This document shows positions 30,136 through 40,474 of a DNA stretch of 64,000 nt, one piece after another. The position numbers and the translations under genes are program-made. The stretch lies in the NCBI RefSeq assembly GCF_019880405.1, contig NZ_CP082269.1, positions 1,488,001 through 1,552,000 of the forward strand, given 5' to 3'. The stretch is from Enterobacter sp. C2. GTDB taxonomy: Bacteria; Pseudomonadota; Gammaproteobacteria; Enterobacterales; Enterobacteriaceae. How positions within the stretch are numbered: position 1 is the first letter of the stretch; every line of letters starts with the position of its first letter. The notes under the pieces were generated by a model, which saw only the letters and a list, made by a program, of their open reading frames with translations, searched no databases and was not told the origin of the DNA.

Positions 30136-32190
30136 ATGGAACTGAAAGCGACTTCACTCGGAAAACGTCTGGCCCAGCACCCCTATGACCGGGCGGTCAT
30201 GCTCCACGCGGGCGTGAAGGTTTCCGGCGATCGCCATGAGTATCTTATTCCCTATAATCAACTTTTAGCGATTGTCTGCAAGCGCGGGCTGGTCTGGGGC
30301 GAGCTGGAGTTCGTGTTATCCGATGCCAAAGTAGTGCGCCTGCACGGTACCGAGTGGGCGCAAACCCAGCAGTTCTATCAACATCTCAATGCCCACTGGC
30401 AGGCATGGAGCTGCCAAATGAGCGAGGTGGCCGCAGGGGTGCTGCAGGAGACGGTAGAGACTCTCTCCAGCGGCATGAAGGCCAACAGGTGGCTCACCCG
30501 CCAGCAGACCACAGGCCTGCAGGATCGGATCCGTCACGCCTTTGCGGCGCTGCCGCTGCCGCAGGCCCGCCTCGATGAGTTCGATAACTGCCGCGAAGCG
30601 TGGCAGCAATGCCAGCGCTGGCTGGTAGATGTTGAAGCCAGCCGGGCAGCGCATAATCGCGAGTACACCCGCAAAATGCTGGTGCAGTACGCGCCTTTCT
30701 TTGCCAGCGTTGAATCCTCCCCGCTTAACCCAGCCCAGGCGGAAGCGGTGGTGAATGGCGAGCAGTCGCTGCTGGTGCTGGCCGGAGCGGGCAGCGGGAA
30801 GACATCGGTGCTGGTGGCCCGCGCGGGCTGGCTGCTTATGCGCGGTGAAGCGGCAGCGGATCAGATCCTGCTTCTGGCCTTTGGCCGGAAAGCGGCCCAG
30901 GAGATGGACGCGCGTATTCGCGAGCGGCTCAATACCGATGAGATCGCCGCCCAGACCTTCCACGCTCTGGCGCTCGCCATTATTCAGCACGGCAGTAAAA
31001 AGGTTCCCACCATCAGCGCGCTGGAGAACGATACCGACGCCCGCCAGGCGCTGTTTATCGAGGCCTGGCAGCAGCAGTGCAGTGAGAAAAAAGCCCAGGC
31101 GAAGGGCTGGCGGCTGTGGCTGGAAGAGGAGCTGGAGTGGGAGATCCCGGAAGGGAATTTCTGGGACGATAAAGCCCTACAGCGCCGCCTTGCCGGGCGA
31201 CTCGACCGCTGGGTGAGTCTGATGCGCATGCACGGCGGCGCGCAGGCCGAGATGATCGCCTCTGCGCCAGAAGAGGTGCGTAACCTGTTTTCAAAGCGGG
31301 TGAAGCTGATGGCCCCGCTGCTCAAGGCGTGGAAAACGGCGCTGAAGGCAGAAAACGCTGTCGACTTCTCGGGTTTGATCCACCAGGCGATCAATATTCT
31401 GGAGAAAGGGCGCTTTATCAGCCCCTGGAAGCATATTCTGGTGGATGAGTTCCAGGACATCTCCCCCCAGCGTGCGGCGCTGCTGGCGGCGCTGCGCAAG
31501 CAGAACTCAAACACTACGCTCTTTGCCGTCGGCGATGACTGGCAGGCGATCTACCGCTTTAGCGGGGCGCAGCTCTCTCTGACCACCGCGTTTCATCACT
31601 ATTTTGGCGAGGGGGAAAGCTGCGTGCTGGATACCACCTATCGCTTTACCCATCGTATTGGCGACGTGGCCAACCGCTTTATCCAGCAGAACCCACACCA
31701 GCTCAGAAAGCCGCTTAACAGCCTGGCGGCAGGCGAGAAGAACGCCGTGACGCTGCTGGCTGAGGATCGGCTTGATGCCCTGCTGGATAAGCTCAGCGGC
31801 TACGCGAAGCCGGACGAGCGGATCCTGCTGCTGGCGCGCTATCACTACCTCAAGCCCGCCGTGCTGGAGAAGGCCGCAACTCGCTGGCCGCAGCTGACGC
31901 TGGACTTTATGACCATCCACGCCAGCAAAGGACAGCAGGCGGACTATGTCATTGTGTTGGGGCTGCAGGAGGGCAAAGAGGGCTTTCCGGCCCCGGCGCG
32001 GGAGTCGGTGATGGAGCAGGCGCTGCTGCCTGCGCCGGAGGATTATCCGGACGCCGAGGAGCGTCGTCTGCTGTACGTGGCCATGACCCGCGCCCGCAAG
32101 CGCGTCTGGCTGCTGTTCAGCAAAGAGGCGCCGTCGCCGTTTGTAGAGGATTTAAAGCAGCTGGGCGTGACGGTCGTTCGCAAACCGTGA
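30136..32190 (+). CDS. helD: DNA helicase IV
   Basis: UvrD/Rep-type 3'-5' DNA helicase. 684 residues as in E. coli; an N-terminal region of about 190 residues specific to HelD precedes the helicase. Walker A AGAGSGKT is at 216-223, the DEFQD box of motif II follows LVD, and motif VI is visible as VAMTRARKRVWLL. Divergent from yccF. Confidence 0.96.
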   Translation: MELKATSLGKRLAQHPYDRAVMLHAGVKVSGDRHEYLIPYNQLLAIVCKRGLVWGELEFVLSDAKVVRLHGTEWAQTQQFYQHLNAHWQAWSCQMSEVAAGVLQETVETLSSGMKANRWLTRQQTTGLQDRIRHAFAALPLPQARLDEFDNCREAWQQCQRWLVDVEASRAAHNREYTRKMLVQYAPFFASVESSPLNPAQAEAVVNGEQSLLVLAGAGSGKTSVLVARAGWLLMRGEAAADQILLLAFGRKAAQEMDARIRERLNTDEIAAQTFHALALAIIQHGSKKVPTISALENDTDARQALFIEAWQQQCSEKKAQAKGWRLWLEEELEWEIPEGNFWDDKALQRRLAGRLDRWVSLMRMHGGAQAEMIASAPEEVRNLFSKRVKLMAPLLKAWKTALKAENAVDFSGLIHQAINILEKGRFISPWKHILVDEFQDISPQRAALLAALRKQNSNTTLFAVGDDWQAIYRFSGAQLSLTTAFHHYFGEGESCVLDTTYRFTHRIGDVANRFIQQNPHQLRKPLNSLAAGEKNAVTLLAEDRLDALLDKLSGYAKPDERILLLARYHYLKPAVLEKAATRWPQLTLDFMTIHASKGQQADYVIVLGLQEGKEGFPAPARESVMEQALLPAPEDYPDAEERRLLYVAMTRARKRVWLLFSKEAPSPFVEDLKQLGVTVVRKP

Positions 32191-32194
32191 TTTT

Positions 32195-32263
32195 GCCCGG
32201 CGGCGCTGCGCTTACACGGGCCTACATAACGCGTAAGCCGGGTAAGCGTATACGCCACCCGGC
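32195..32263. repeat. REP/BIME-like palindromic elements
   Basis: Two convergent palindromic units, GCCCGGCGGCGCTGCGC... to CCTACA (32195-32226) and a mirrored GTAAGCCGGGTAAGCG...CCCGGC (about 32233-32263), sit between the convergent helD and mgsA genes. They resemble E. coli REP sequences paired as a BIME. They may also act as 3' stabilisers of both mRNAs. Confidence 0.75.
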
Positions 32264-32269
32264 GATACA

Positions 32270-32728
32270 TTATTTAAGACGATCGGCGAGGTAGCGCTGA
32301 TAGTCCGGGATCTGAATATCAAAGCTGTCGCCGAAGTGCGCTGACTCAATAATAAAGTCGGCGGTAGAGACGTTGGTGGCGACCGGGATATTCCACACCG
32401 TTGCCAGGCGCAGCAGGGCCTTGACGTCCGGATCGTGTGGCACGGCGTTGAGCGGATCCCAGAAGAAGATCAGCACGTCGATTTTGCTTTCAGAGATTAA
32501 CGCTCCTACCTGCTGATCGCCGCCCATCGGCCCGCTCAGCATTGCGTTTACCGGCAGGCCGGTGGCGCGCTGGATCAGGTTGCCCGTGGTGCCGGTGGCA
32601 TACAGCTCATGCTGGGCCAGCAGCGCGTGGTGGCGCTCTACCCAGTTCATCAGCATGGTCTTGCAGTGATCGTGCGCCACTAGCGCAATGTGTTTTCGTG
32701 CCGGAAGCGTACGTGTCGTCAGTTCCAT
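32270..32728 (-). CDS. mgsA: Methylglyoxal synthase
   Basis: Converts dihydroxyacetone phosphate to methylglyoxal and phosphate, a bypass under phosphate limitation. 152 residues as in E. coli. The ALVAHDHCK segment and TGTTG phosphate loop are present, and the catalytic Asp is in SGPMGGDQQ. Confidence 0.97.
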   Translation of the reverse strand: MELTTRTLPARKHIALVAHDHCKTMLMNWVERHHALLAQHELYATGTTGNLIQRATGLPVNAMLSGPMGGDQQVGALISESKIDVLIFFWDPLNAVPHDPDVKALLRLATVWNIPVATNVSTADFIIESAHFGDSFDIQIPDYQRYLADRLK

Positions 32729-32838
32729 AATCCGTTTCCATTATTGAATTTGCTACAGATTACTGGAAGCGTTTGATGCTGCAAGAGAAAGGCGTAAAAA
32801 AAGCGCGGCTGGAAAAGGGAATGTGAGTTAACGCACCC

Positions 32839-33495
32839 TCAGGAGGGAGGCTGCTGTTTCACCCACTCCATAAAGCGGCTGCGGGTTTGCTTATCGGCTT
32901 GCTGATACCAGTACTTTAACCGCTGCTCGGTCAGATCCTGCGACGGCGGGACGTCCAACTCCGATACGCTGGAGAGCAGCGTTCTGTCATCCGCCATTTG
33001 CGTGGCGAAATGGGGTAGCGAGGCGTGCTGCCCCTGTTTGTTATAGCGTTCGGTATCACGCTCATAGTCAATTCCCTCCGACGTCTCGGTTATCGGCAGA
33101 ATATCTATCATGGCAGGGATAGCGACCGCGTGACCATCCAGCAGCGAAATCTGCGGCGAGGCATCAAACATCTCTGATTCTCTCTGCGTCTCCAGCCGGG
33201 GCAGCGTCACGTTGACGAGATTGATATCACGGGTATTAAAACTGACGATCAGCGGCGGAGAGATCCACATCCGCTGCTCGCGATTGGTCATGCGGATACT
33301 TTTCTCCACCCGAAATACCAGCTGATGCGGGCCGTTCTCCAGTTCAATACTGCCCGCACCACGCAGCAGGGAGCTGGAAACCTTTTTGCCGTCGAGGATC
33401 AGGAGATCGATCTCCGTTGCCAGGCGCAGGGTCGTTGCGAAAGCGGTAACCGGCATTAAGCAGACAATCAGTGCGGTGGCAAAGCCGGCTCTCAT
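32839..33495 (-). CDS. csgI: CsgI (YccT), periplasmic curli-assembly inhibitor
   Basis: DUF2057 protein; E. coli YccT/CsgI represses curli formation by acting on CsgA. A signal peptide ([20 protein letters not shown]) leads into the conserved [27 protein letters not shown]. 218 residues against 220 in E. coli; the middle is diverged, with the C-terminal [14 protein letters not shown] conserved. Confidence 0.9.
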   Translation of the reverse strand: MRAGFATALIVCLMPVTAFATTLRLATEIDLLILDGKKVSSSLLRGAGSIELENGPHQLVFRVEKSIRMTNREQRMWISPPLIVSFNTRDINLVNVTLPRLETQRESEMFDASPQISLLDGHAVAIPAMIDILPITETSEGIDYERDTERYNKQGQHASLPHFATQMADDRTLLSSVSELDVPPSQDLTEQRLKYWYQQADKQTRSRFMEWVKQQPPS

Positions 33496-33661
33496 AAAAT
33501 CTCCGCTGTTTTTAAGGGTTAAAATCGTGTCTGGACATGTCTAACGGTATGTTTAGTAACATATAGAGTTATGCTTCTGATTACCCTCATGCAGAGGTAT
33601 GGGATAGATGGTCGGGGAGCCGGGTTTGGCATACACTTGAGAAAATAGCCTGGAGATGATT

Positions 33662-34075
33662 ATGAAAGAGACCGATATTGCTGGCATTCTGAAATCAACC
33701 CACACCATTGCGCTGGTAGGCGCAAGCGACAAACCTGACCGTCCTAGCTACCGGGTCATGAAATACCTGCTCGATCAGGGCTACCATGTCATCCCGGTCT
33801 CGCCGAAGGTGGCGGGAAAGACGCTGCTGGGTCAACAGGGCTATGCGACGCTGGCGGAAATCCCCGAGAAGGTCGATATGGTGGACGTGTTCCGCCAGTC
33901 GGAGGCGGCCTGGGGGGTGGCACAGGAGGCGATTGCCATCGGGGCGCAAACCCTGTGGCTACAGCTGGGCGTAATCAACGAGCAGGCAGCGGTGCTGGCG
34001 CGCGAGGCGGGGTTAAACGTAGTGATGGATCGCTGCCCGGCGATTGAAATCCCACGCTTGGGGCTTAACCGCTAA
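33662..34075 (+). CDS. yccU: YccU, CoA-binding-domain protein
   Basis: Single CoA-binding (Rossmann) domain of the succinyl-CoA synthetase type; role unknown. 137 residues starting [10 protein letters not shown], nearly identical to E. coli YccU. The dinucleotide/CoA loop is [14 protein letters not shown] start two codons earlier is possible but not conserved. Confidence 0.94.
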   Translation: MKETDIAGILKSTHTIALVGASDKPDRPSYRVMKYLLDQGYHVIPVSPKVAGKTLLGQQGYATLAEIPEKVDMVDVFRQSEAAWGVAQEAIAIGAQTLWLQLGVINEQAAVLAREAGLNVVMDRCPAIEIPRLGLNR

Positions 34076-34100
34076 AAAAAGACCCCGCGCTGGCGGGGTC
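34074..34100 (-). terminator. hspQ terminator
   Basis: Stem GACCCCGC / GCGGGGTC (34081-34100); on the minus strand it is followed by TTTTTTT, which on the plus strand forms the tail of the yccU stop codon. Confidence 0.85.
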
Positions 34101-34103
34101 GTA

Positions 34104-34421
34104 TCAGTTGCGCAGCCGGGGCGCCTGGAGCTGTTTGCGGATGGAGCGTGCTAGCTCATCCATAGAGGGTTGTTCCGGATGTTCATCCTGCACTTCGCCG
34201 CTCAGCTGAGCTTCGGCCAGGTAGGTGTGCACCGGCTGTCCGTCATCATCTTCCATCACCACGTGATACCACGGGGCGACACGCAGATCCGGGTTAACGG
34301 CCAGCTCGTCAGCTGAGGGTTCATCAAGAGAGTATTCCGGGTCGATATCTACCACTACGCCCAAAAATCCCAGCAGAGAGTGGCGCACCTGCTGGCCAAT
34401 GCCGTATTTGCTGGCAATCAT
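34104..34421 (-). CDS. hspQ: Heat shock protein HspQ
   Basis: Hemimethylated-DNA-binding-like small protein that acts as a Lon specificity factor and promotes decay of mutant DnaA. 105 residues, starting [23 protein letters not shown]; a GTG two codons earlier is discarded by homology. The [13 protein letters not shown] core is intact. Confidence 0.94.
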   Translation of the reverse strand: MIASKYGIGQQVRHSLLGFLGVVVDIDPEYSLDEPSADELAVNPDLRVAPWYHVVMEDDDGQPVHTYLAEAQLSGEVQDEHPEQPSMDELARSIRKQLQAPRLRN

Positions 34422-34480
34422 AGTCACCTCCAGGAAACAGTACTTATCCCCAATATGGGGATAAGGTTCCAGAACTCAAG

Positions 34481-35671
34481 CTACATGACGCGACAGGCAA
34501 ACCCTTTAAGATACAGTCCTTCCGGGTAGGGAGCGATCACCGGGTGATCTGCGGCCTGACGGAACTGCTCTATAAATTGTACATCACGACCCGCATCTAT
34601 TGCGGCATCAGCGATGATTTTCTGAAATAAATCGGTGGTCATCAGGCCGGAGCAAGAGAAGGTCAGCAGCACGCCGCCGGGATTCAGCAGCTGGATCGCC
34701 AGCATGTTGATGTCCTTATAGCCACGGCACGCGCCCATCAGCTGGCTTTTGTTCTCAACGAACTTCGGCGGATCCATCACGATAACGTCAAACTTCTCGC
34801 CGTTGTCACGATACTTACGCAGCAGCTTGAAAACGTCATCGCGCACAAATTCCGCTTTGCTCAGGTCGAGCTTGTTGAGTTCTACGTTTTGCCGGGCCAC
34901 GTCCAGCGCCTCCTGGGAGGTATCGACGCTCACCACCTGGGCACAGCCGCCCATTAGCGCAGAGACCGCAAAGCCACCGGTGTAGGAGAAGCAGTTCAGC
35001 ACGCGCTTATCCGCCACGTACTGGCGGGTCGCCAGTCGGCTGTCGCGCTGGTCAAGGTAGTAACCGGTTTTGTGTCCCGCCTGAATATCCACCAGCAGCT
35101 TCATGCCGTGCTCTTCGATCGGCAGCAGCGGCGGCGGCAGCTCACCGCTCACCGGGCCCTGAGTCAAATCCAGCCCCTCTTTCTTACGTACCGCCACGTC
35201 GCTGCGGTCGTAAATTGCGCACTCCGGGTAGTGCTCCTGCAGGGCCGCCACCAGTGCCGGGCGCTGATACTCTGCGCCTGCGCTCAGCAGCTGCAGCACC
35301 AGGAAGTTGCCGAAGCGGTCGATGGTAATGCCGGGCATACCGTCAGACTCACCGGCGATCAGGCGATAGCTATCCAGACCATCACGCTTCGCCAACCAGT
35401 CGCGCCACTGCTGGGCCTGCGCCAGGCGGCGGCTAAAGAAGGCGATATCTACGCTTTCGTTTTTATCGAACGTCCAGACGCGGGCGCGGATCTGCGAAGC
35501 AGGGGAGTACGCGCCGCGAGCTAACCATTTTCCCTGATGGTCAACGATATCAACGGTTTCACCGAGGTTGGCTTTGCCTTCCATGCGGGCAACCGCACCG
35601 GAGAAGACCCAGGGATGACGGCGCAGCAGAGACTTCTCGCGCCCTTTGGCTAACACTAAACGTACGCTCAT
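34481..35671 (-). CDS. rlmI: 23S rRNA m5C1962 methyltransferase RlmI
   Basis: Methylates C1962 of 23S rRNA. 396 residues as in E. coli: an N-terminal PUA domain (about 1-75), an [24 protein letters not shown] segment spanning the central domain, SAM motif [13 protein letters not shown] and catalytic VMDPPKF. The start [13 protein letters not shown] is chosen by homology over 13 extra upstream codons. Confidence 0.96.
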   Translation of the reverse strand: MSVRLVLAKGREKSLLRRHPWVFSGAVARMEGKANLGETVDIVDHQGKWLARGAYSPASQIRARVWTFDKNESVDIAFFSRRLAQAQQWRDWLAKRDGLDSYRLIAGESDGMPGITIDRFGNFLVLQLLSAGAEYQRPALVAALQEHYPECAIYDRSDVAVRKKEGLDLTQGPVSGELPPPLLPIEEHGMKLLVDIQAGHKTGYYLDQRDSRLATRQYVADKRVLNCFSYTGGFAVSALMGGCAQVVSVDTSQEALDVARQNVELNKLDLSKAEFVRDDVFKLLRKYRDNGEKFDVIVMDPPKFVENKSQLMGACRGYKDINMLAIQLLNPGGVLLTFSCSGLMTTDLFQKIIADAAIDAGRDVQFIEQFRQAADHPVIAPYPEGLYLKGFACRVM

Positions 35672-35913
35672 AATAAATTTGATCGTCTTTATGAAGAAAA
35701 TGGCCGCCATTTTCCTGGGTTAGCGCAGGAAAAGCAATTCGGCAGATGGGAAGATAAAAAAATGCCAGTACCATCAAGGTACTGGCAAGACAGACAGGCA
35801 ATGAGAGTTAATACTTTGAGTCTGGTATACAGAAGCGAAGCGGTATGTAGGGAAAAGTCTGATAGTGGCGGCGGCATACGCTACCCTTAGTGAATCAGAG
35901 AAGGAGGGGCACC

Positions 35914-36222
35914 ATGACTGACGAGAACAGAACTAATGAAAAAGCGTCCGCCTGCATTAAATGCTGGGTTCACGGCAGCGTGCAGGGGGTTGGGTTTCGC
36001 TACAGTACGCAGCGCGAGGCGCATCGCCTTGGCTTGACCGGCTACGCGCGCAACATGGATGACGGCAGCGTTGAGGTTCTTGCCTGCGGTGACGAAGAGA
36101 AGTTAGCCGAGCTGATTGAGTGGCTGAAAGCAGGGGGGCCGCGCAGCGCTCGGGTCGACAACGTCTTAACCGAGCCGCATCAGCCCACCCGAGAGTGGAC
36201 CAACTTTGGTATCCGCTACTAG
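35914..36222 (+). CDS. yccX: Acylphosphatase
   Basis: Hydrolyses acyl phosphates. The family signature [12 protein letters not shown] gives the phosphate-binding Arg29, and [12 protein letters not shown] the catalytic Asn47. The start ATG follows AAGGAGG with 6-base spacing. At 102 residues it is 10 longer than E. coli YccX because of an N-terminal extension [12 protein letters not shown]. It overlaps the convergent tusE by 4 bases. Confidence 0.93.
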   Translation: MTDENRTNEKASACIKCWVHGSVQGVGFRYSTQREAHRLGLTGYARNMDDGSVEVLACGDEEKLAELIEWLKAGGPRSARVDNVLTEPHQPTREWTNFGIRY

Positions 36223-36548
36223 ATGCACTTCACCGGTTTAGGCAGGCCAGCAATCTTGGTGGCCTGTTTGGCCGGGCCTTTCGGAAAGAGGCGGTAGAGG
36301 TAACGGCTGTTGCCTTTCTCCTCGCCAAACTTGTTTGCCATCGCCTTTACCAGCATGCGGATCGCCGGTGAGGTGTTAAATTCCAGATAAAAGTCGCGCA
36401 CGAAGCGCACCACTTCCCAATGCTCAGGCGAGAGGGTAATAGACTCCTGCGCCGCAATCACTTCTGCCAGACCTTCGCTCCACTGGCTGCTCTCTTTCAG
36501 ATAGCCGTCGTTATCGGTCTCTATCTCTTTACCTTCAAAGCTCAACAT
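36219..36548 (-). CDS. tusE: Sulfurtransferase TusE
   Basis: Last sulfur carrier of the TusA-TusBCD-TusE relay for 2-thiouridine in tRNA wobble positions, passing sulfur to MnmA. DsrC family, 109 residues; the persulfide-carrying Cys108 is in the terminal PKPVKCI. Start at [11 protein letters not shown] by homology. Confidence 0.95.
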   Translation of the reverse strand: MLSFEGKEIETDNDGYLKESSQWSEGLAEVIAAQESITLSPEHWEVVRFVRDFYLEFNTSPAIRMLVKAMANKFGEEKGNSRYLYRLFPKGPAKQATKIAGLPKPVKCI

Positions 36549-36597
36549 AATCATTCACGGGTCAGCTAAAAACCGCTGCAGTGTAGCAAAAAACAAA

Positions 36598-36615
36598 GCC
36601 CCGCATAAGCGGGGC
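36598..36615 (-). terminator. yccA terminator
   Basis: Stem GCCCCGC / GCGGGGC with loop of four; on the minus strand followed by TTTGTTTTTTG, 22 bases after the yccA stop. Confidence 0.85.
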
Positions 36616-36636
36616 CTTGACGTGATGCTTAAGCGG

Positions 36637-37296
36637 TTAGTCCCGGCTGGAGAAGCCCAGGATGCTCAGCAGGCTGACAAAGATGTTGTACAGCGAGACG
36701 TAGAGGCTGACGGTGGCGCGAATGTAGTTGGTTTCGCCGCCGTGAATAATGTTGCTGGTTTCATACAGGATTGCGCCGGTAGAGATCAGGATAAACACCG
36801 CGCTAATCGCCAGATGCAGGGCTGGCAGCTGCAGGAAAATGTTGGCAACCATCCCGATCAGCACCACCACGATCCCCGCCATCAGCATTCCGCCGAGGAA
36901 AGACATATCTTTGCGGGTGGTCAGCACGTAGGCCGAGCAGCAGAAGAAGGTCAGGGCGGTACCGCCTAGCGCCAGACCAATCAAATCGCCCATGCCCGCC
37001 GAGAGGTAGGCGTTAAGCATCGGCCCGAGGATGTAACCCAGGAAACCGGTAAAGGCGAAGGCGGCCAGGATACCCGCAGGCTTATCCGCCAGCTTATAGG
37101 TCAGGAACATTAAGCCGTACATGCCCACCAGGGTCAGGATCAGCCCCGGTGACGGCAGGCCCAACACCGTACTGGCGGTCGCGGTAATCGCGGAGAACGC
37201 CAGCGTCAGGCTGAGCATAAAATAGGTGTTTCGCAGCACTTTGTGCGTGCTGAGCAGCGATGTACGCCCGCGTGAAGCGCTAACAATACGATCCAT
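36637..37296 (-). CDS. yccA: YccA, FtsH-modulating Bax-inhibitor-1 family protein
   Basis: Seven-segment inner-membrane protein and substrate of FtsH that protects SecY from FtsH degradation. 219 residues as in E. coli. The cytoplasmic N-terminus ([25 protein letters not shown]), which FtsH recognises, is intact. Last gene of the E. coli-like block. Confidence 0.95.
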   Translation of the reverse strand: MDRIVSASRGRTSLLSTHKVLRNTYFMLSLTLAFSAITATASTVLGLPSPGLILTLVGMYGLMFLTYKLADKPAGILAAFAFTGFLGYILGPMLNAYLSAGMGDLIGLALGGTALTFFCCSAYVLTTRKDMSFLGGMLMAGIVVVLIGMVANIFLQLPALHLAISAVFILISTGAILYETSNIIHGGETNYIRATVSLYVSLYNIFVSLLSILGFSSRD

Positions 37297-37566
37297 GAGT
37301 CACTCTCTTATGACAGATGTAATTAAGGATGAAGGATAGGTAAACAGAACGGTAGCTTAAAGCGGTTTTACCCATCTTTACCCAAACAACAATAACTTAC
37401 CCTCAGCATAGGCTGCTTTAAATTTCACTTTTGGAAGTGCGATCGCATTTTCGCCGGAACTAAACAGATCAACCTCTTATAGGTGCCTGAAAAGTATTGC
37501 CTTCTTGTCAGGCGAGCGCTAAGAGTGTCAGGGATAACGTTAATCAGTACACAATTAAGGCATGAT

Positions 37567-39195
37567 ATGAAACCACAGACAGGTCACCGTTTTGCCCTCT
37601 CGCTGCTGGCAACGGGCATTATAAGCATAAGTACCGCTGCACTGGCAGCTCATGTTCCAGCTGGAACCACGCTGGCGGAGCAGCAAACGCTAGTGCGCAA
37701 TAACGGCAGCGAGCCGGCCTCCCTCGATCCACATAAGGTAGAAAGCAACGTCGAATTCGATATTATCAGCGACTTATTCGAGGGGCTGATCGCGATTGGA
37801 AAAGATGGCAGCGCACAGCCACGATTAGCAGAGAAGTGGGAGAATCAGGATAACACCGTCTGGACCTTCCACCTGCGCCCGGGTATCACCTGGTCGGACG
37901 GCACGGCGATCACCGCTCAGGACGTAGTCTGGAGCTGGCAGCGTCTGGTGGATCCGGCTACCGGCTCCCCGTACGCCACCTATCCGGGCAATATGCATAT
38001 CGTTAACGCAGCGGATATTGCGCAGGGCAAAAAGGCCCCAGACACGCTAGGCGTGAAGGCGCTGGACGATACCACGCTGCAGGTTACCCTCAACCAGCCC
38101 ACGGCGTCGTTCCTGCCCATGCTGGCACACCCGTCGCTGGTGCCGGTTGATAAGGTACTGATTGGTCGCTTTGCCGATAAGTGGACCAAGCCGGAGCACT
38201 TTGTCGGCAGCGGGCCGTACAAAATCACCGACTGGGTGGTGAACGAGAAGATTGTTGCGGTGCGCAATCCGCGCTACTGGGACGACAAGCACACCGTGAT
38301 TAACACCGTCACTTATCTGCCTATCAGCTCTGAGACTGCCGACGTCAACCGCTACAAGGCGGGTGAAATCGATATGACCAACACCATTCCGGTAAACCAG
38401 TTTGCCCAACTGAAGAAAACCCTGGGCGCAGAAGTGCATATCACGCCGCAACTGGCGACGTACTACTACCAGTTCAATACCACTAAGCCGCCTTTTAACG
38501 ATGCGCGGGTACGCCGGGCGCTGAATATGGCGCTGGATAAAGATATCATTGCCGACAAGGTGATGGGGCAGGGGCAGCGTCCGGCATGGGTCATCAGCCA
38601 GCCGGAGATTGGCGGCGTGAAGATCGCCTCACCGGACTACGCCGCCTGGCCGCGAGATAAACGCATTGCCGAGGCGAAAAAGCTGCTGGCCGAGGCCGGG
38701 TTCGACGCGGCGCATCCGCTGACCTTTAACCTGCTCTATAACACCATGGAAACTCACCAGCGCATCGCCATTGCCGCCAGCTCGATGTGGCAGAAAAATC
38801 TTGGCGTGACGGCAAAGCTGCAAAACCAGGAGTGGAAAACCATGCTTGATACCATGCACACCGGCAACTTCGACGCCGTGCGCTATGCGTGGATAGCAGA
38901 CTACGACGATGCGGCGACCTTCCTGAATACGTTCCGCACCGGTGACAGCGAGAATACCTCCCTCTACAGCAATCCGGCCTATGATGAGCTGATGCACAGC
39001 GCGGCAAAGGCGAAGGACGCTAACGAGCGCGGCAAGGATTATCAGCAGGCGGAAGCGATTCTGGCCCAGGACGTGCCGGCGATCCCGGTTTACCACTATG
39101 TCAGAGCGCGTTTGGTAAAACCATGGGTAGGCGGGTTCGATCCCAACAACCTCGGTTACGTCTATACAAAAGATCTCTACATCACCAAACACTGA
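37567..39195 (+). CDS. OppA-family peptide-binding periplasmic protein, orphan
   Basis: Substrate-binding protein of the peptide/nickel ABC class (SBP family 5). A signal peptide (MKPQTGHRFALSLLATGII...ALA) gives a 542-residue precursor, near E. coli OppA (543) and MppA (537). The text TLVRNNGSEPASLDPHK and GEIDMTN is closer to OppA than to MppA. No permease or ATPase genes are adjacent, so it presumably feeds a transporter encoded elsewhere. The frame extends 28 codons upstream without support. It occupies the point where E. coli synteny stops. Confidence 0.9.
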   Translation: MKPQTGHRFALSLLATGIISISTAALAAHVPAGTTLAEQQTLVRNNGSEPASLDPHKVESNVEFDIISDLFEGLIAIGKDGSAQPRLAEKWENQDNTVWTFHLRPGITWSDGTAITAQDVVWSWQRLVDPATGSPYATYPGNMHIVNAADIAQGKKAPDTLGVKALDDTTLQVTLNQPTASFLPMLAHPSLVPVDKVLIGRFADKWTKPEHFVGSGPYKITDWVVNEKIVAVRNPRYWDDKHTVINTVTYLPISSETADVNRYKAGEIDMTNTIPVNQFAQLKKTLGAEVHITPQLATYYYQFNTTKPPFNDARVRRALNMALDKDIIADKVMGQGQRPAWVISQPEIGGVKIASPDYAAWPRDKRIAEAKKLLAEAGFDAAHPLTFNLLYNTMETHQRIAIAASSMWQKNLGVTAKLQNQEWKTMLDTMHTGNFDAVRYAWIADYDDAATFLNTFRTGDSENTSLYSNPAYDELMHSAAKAKDANERGKDYQQAEAILAQDVPAIPVYHYVRARLVKPWVGGFDPNNLGYVYTKDLYITKH

Positions 39196-39285
39196 GTATT
39201 GTGCTGATTTAATGGTCAATATGCTGTTCTTTCAGCCGATTAGCAGCATATTGCTTGTTTTTCAGGCAAACAGATATCACAGGGG

Positions 39286-39314
39286 TTTACACGACGCATC
39301 GAGGTGTTTATAGT
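39286..39314 (+). promoter_or_regulatory. tRNA-Ser promoter
   Basis: TTTACA (39286-39291), 17-bp spacer, TATAGT (39309-39314), followed by a GC-rich GCGCC discriminator as in stringently controlled stable-RNA promoters. The tRNA starts 13 bases after the -10. Confidence 0.8.
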
Positions 39315-39326
39315 GCGCCTCATTCC

Positions 39327-39414
39327 GGAAGTGTGGCCGAGCGGTTGAAGGCACCGGTCTTGAAAACCGGCGACCCGAAAGGGTTCCAGAGTTCGAATCT
39401 CTGCGCTTCCGCCA
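39327..39414 (+). tRNA. serT: tRNA-Ser, anticodon TGA
   Basis: An 88-base class II tRNA with GGAAGTG pairing with CGCTTCC, an anticodon stem CCGGT/ACCGG enclosing CTTGAAA (anticodon TGA at 39361-39363), a long variable arm (CGACCCGAAAGGGTT region), T-loop GTTCGAATC and encoded CCA. It decodes UCN codons. E. coli serT lies at the same place relative to yccA. Confidence 0.97.
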
Positions 39415-39424
39415 AATGCGGAAC

Positions 39425-39457
39425 AGCCCTGCGATAGCAATATCGCGGGGCTTTTTT
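39425..39457 (+). terminator. tRNA-Ser terminator
   Basis: A 12-bp stem AGCCCTGCGATA / TATCGCGGGGCT with loop GCAA, followed by TTTTTT. It lies 10 bases after the tRNA. Confidence 0.92.
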
Positions 39458-39477
39458 CTTTGGGAGTTTCCCATCCT

Positions 39478-40374
39478 TCAGACGCGCGGCGCTGCTTTTA
39501 CCGCATCGACAAACAGCCGTAACGCAACGGGCATATGACGATTTTGCGGAAAGTAGAGCGCAATTCCTTGCGATGCAATTGTCCAGTCGTCCAATAGCGT
39601 CACCAGTTGCTGGTTAGCCAGCCACGGCTGCGCATAGAGCTCTGGCACGTAGGCTATGCCTAATCCGGCGACCGCAGCCTCTACCATGAGCGCGCTGCTG
39701 TCGAGAGTCAGACTGCCAGGGACATCCAGTGCAAGCTGCTGCTCATGCTGCTGATATTCCCAGTGATAGCGTTTGCCGCCAGGCAAGCGCTGCCGCAAAC
39801 AGATGTGCTGCATCATATCCTGAGGATGTTGGATTTTCGGCCGCCATGCCAGGTAATCGGGCGATGCCACGGTGACAAAGCGCAGGGGGCCGCTCAGGGG
39901 AATGGCGACCATGTCTTTGGGTACATCTTCAATCAGCCGAATGCCCGCATCAAACCCTAGCGCGACAATATCCACCAGCTGACCCTGTGCGACCAAGTCA
40001 ATTTCAATCCCCGGCTTCTGCTGAATAAACGTCGGCAATACCTTTTCCAGTAGAAGGCGGATCGCTGCATCGCTGGCGCTGATACGCAGAGTGCCATAGG
40101 GTTGATGACCGCTCGCCGTCACGTCATTAAGCAGCTCATCCATCTCTGCCAGCAGCGGCGTGAGGCGCGCAATAAGCATTTCACCTGCTTCGGTCAGCGC
40201 CACGCTCCGTGTTGTTCGATGGAAAAGGCGTACGCCAAGCGTAGCCTCCAGCCCTTTGATGGTATGGCTGAGCGATGAACGTTTAAGCCCGAGCACCTCA
40301 GCGGCGCGCCGAAAGCTACGCTGCTCGGCAATGGTTTTCACGGCCTGCAGTTCGTTCCAGGAAGGGCGTTTCAT
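39478..40374 (-). CDS. LysR-family transcriptional regulator
   Basis: 298 residues with an N-terminal winged helix-turn-helix ([24 protein letters not shown]...[10 protein letters not shown]) and a C-terminal effector-binding domain of the type found in regulators of dehydrogenases. Divergent from the short-chain dehydrogenase gene, with a 100-bp shared promoter region, so it most likely controls that gene. Ligand unknown. Confidence 0.9.
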   Translation of the reverse strand: MKRPSWNELQAVKTIAEQRSFRRAAEVLGLKRSSLSHTIKGLEATLGVRLFHRTTRSVALTEAGEMLIARLTPLLAEMDELLNDVTASGHQPYGTLRISASDAAIRLLLEKVLPTFIQQKPGIEIDLVAQGQLVDIVALGFDAGIRLIEDVPKDMVAIPLSGPLRFVTVASPDYLAWRPKIQHPQDMMQHICLRQRLPGGKRYHWEYQQHEQQLALDVPGSLTLDSSALMVEAAVAGLGIAYVPELYAQPWLANQQLVTLLDDWTIASQGIALYFPQNRHMPVALRLFVDAVKAAPRV

Positions 40375-40474
40375 TGTTGAATATTTCCCACTATCCCATG
40401 CCAGTTTGTGGAGATTATGCCACCAATGATTGGGTTTATGATGAAGGTCGGTTCACTAAACGGAGAAGACAATC

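Noticed and set aside
39327-39414. tRNA-Ser as the attachment site of the prophage relic at 42.4-44.0 kb
   Set aside because: The relic is 3 kb away with host-like genes between, and no copy of the tRNA 3' end was found to its right.
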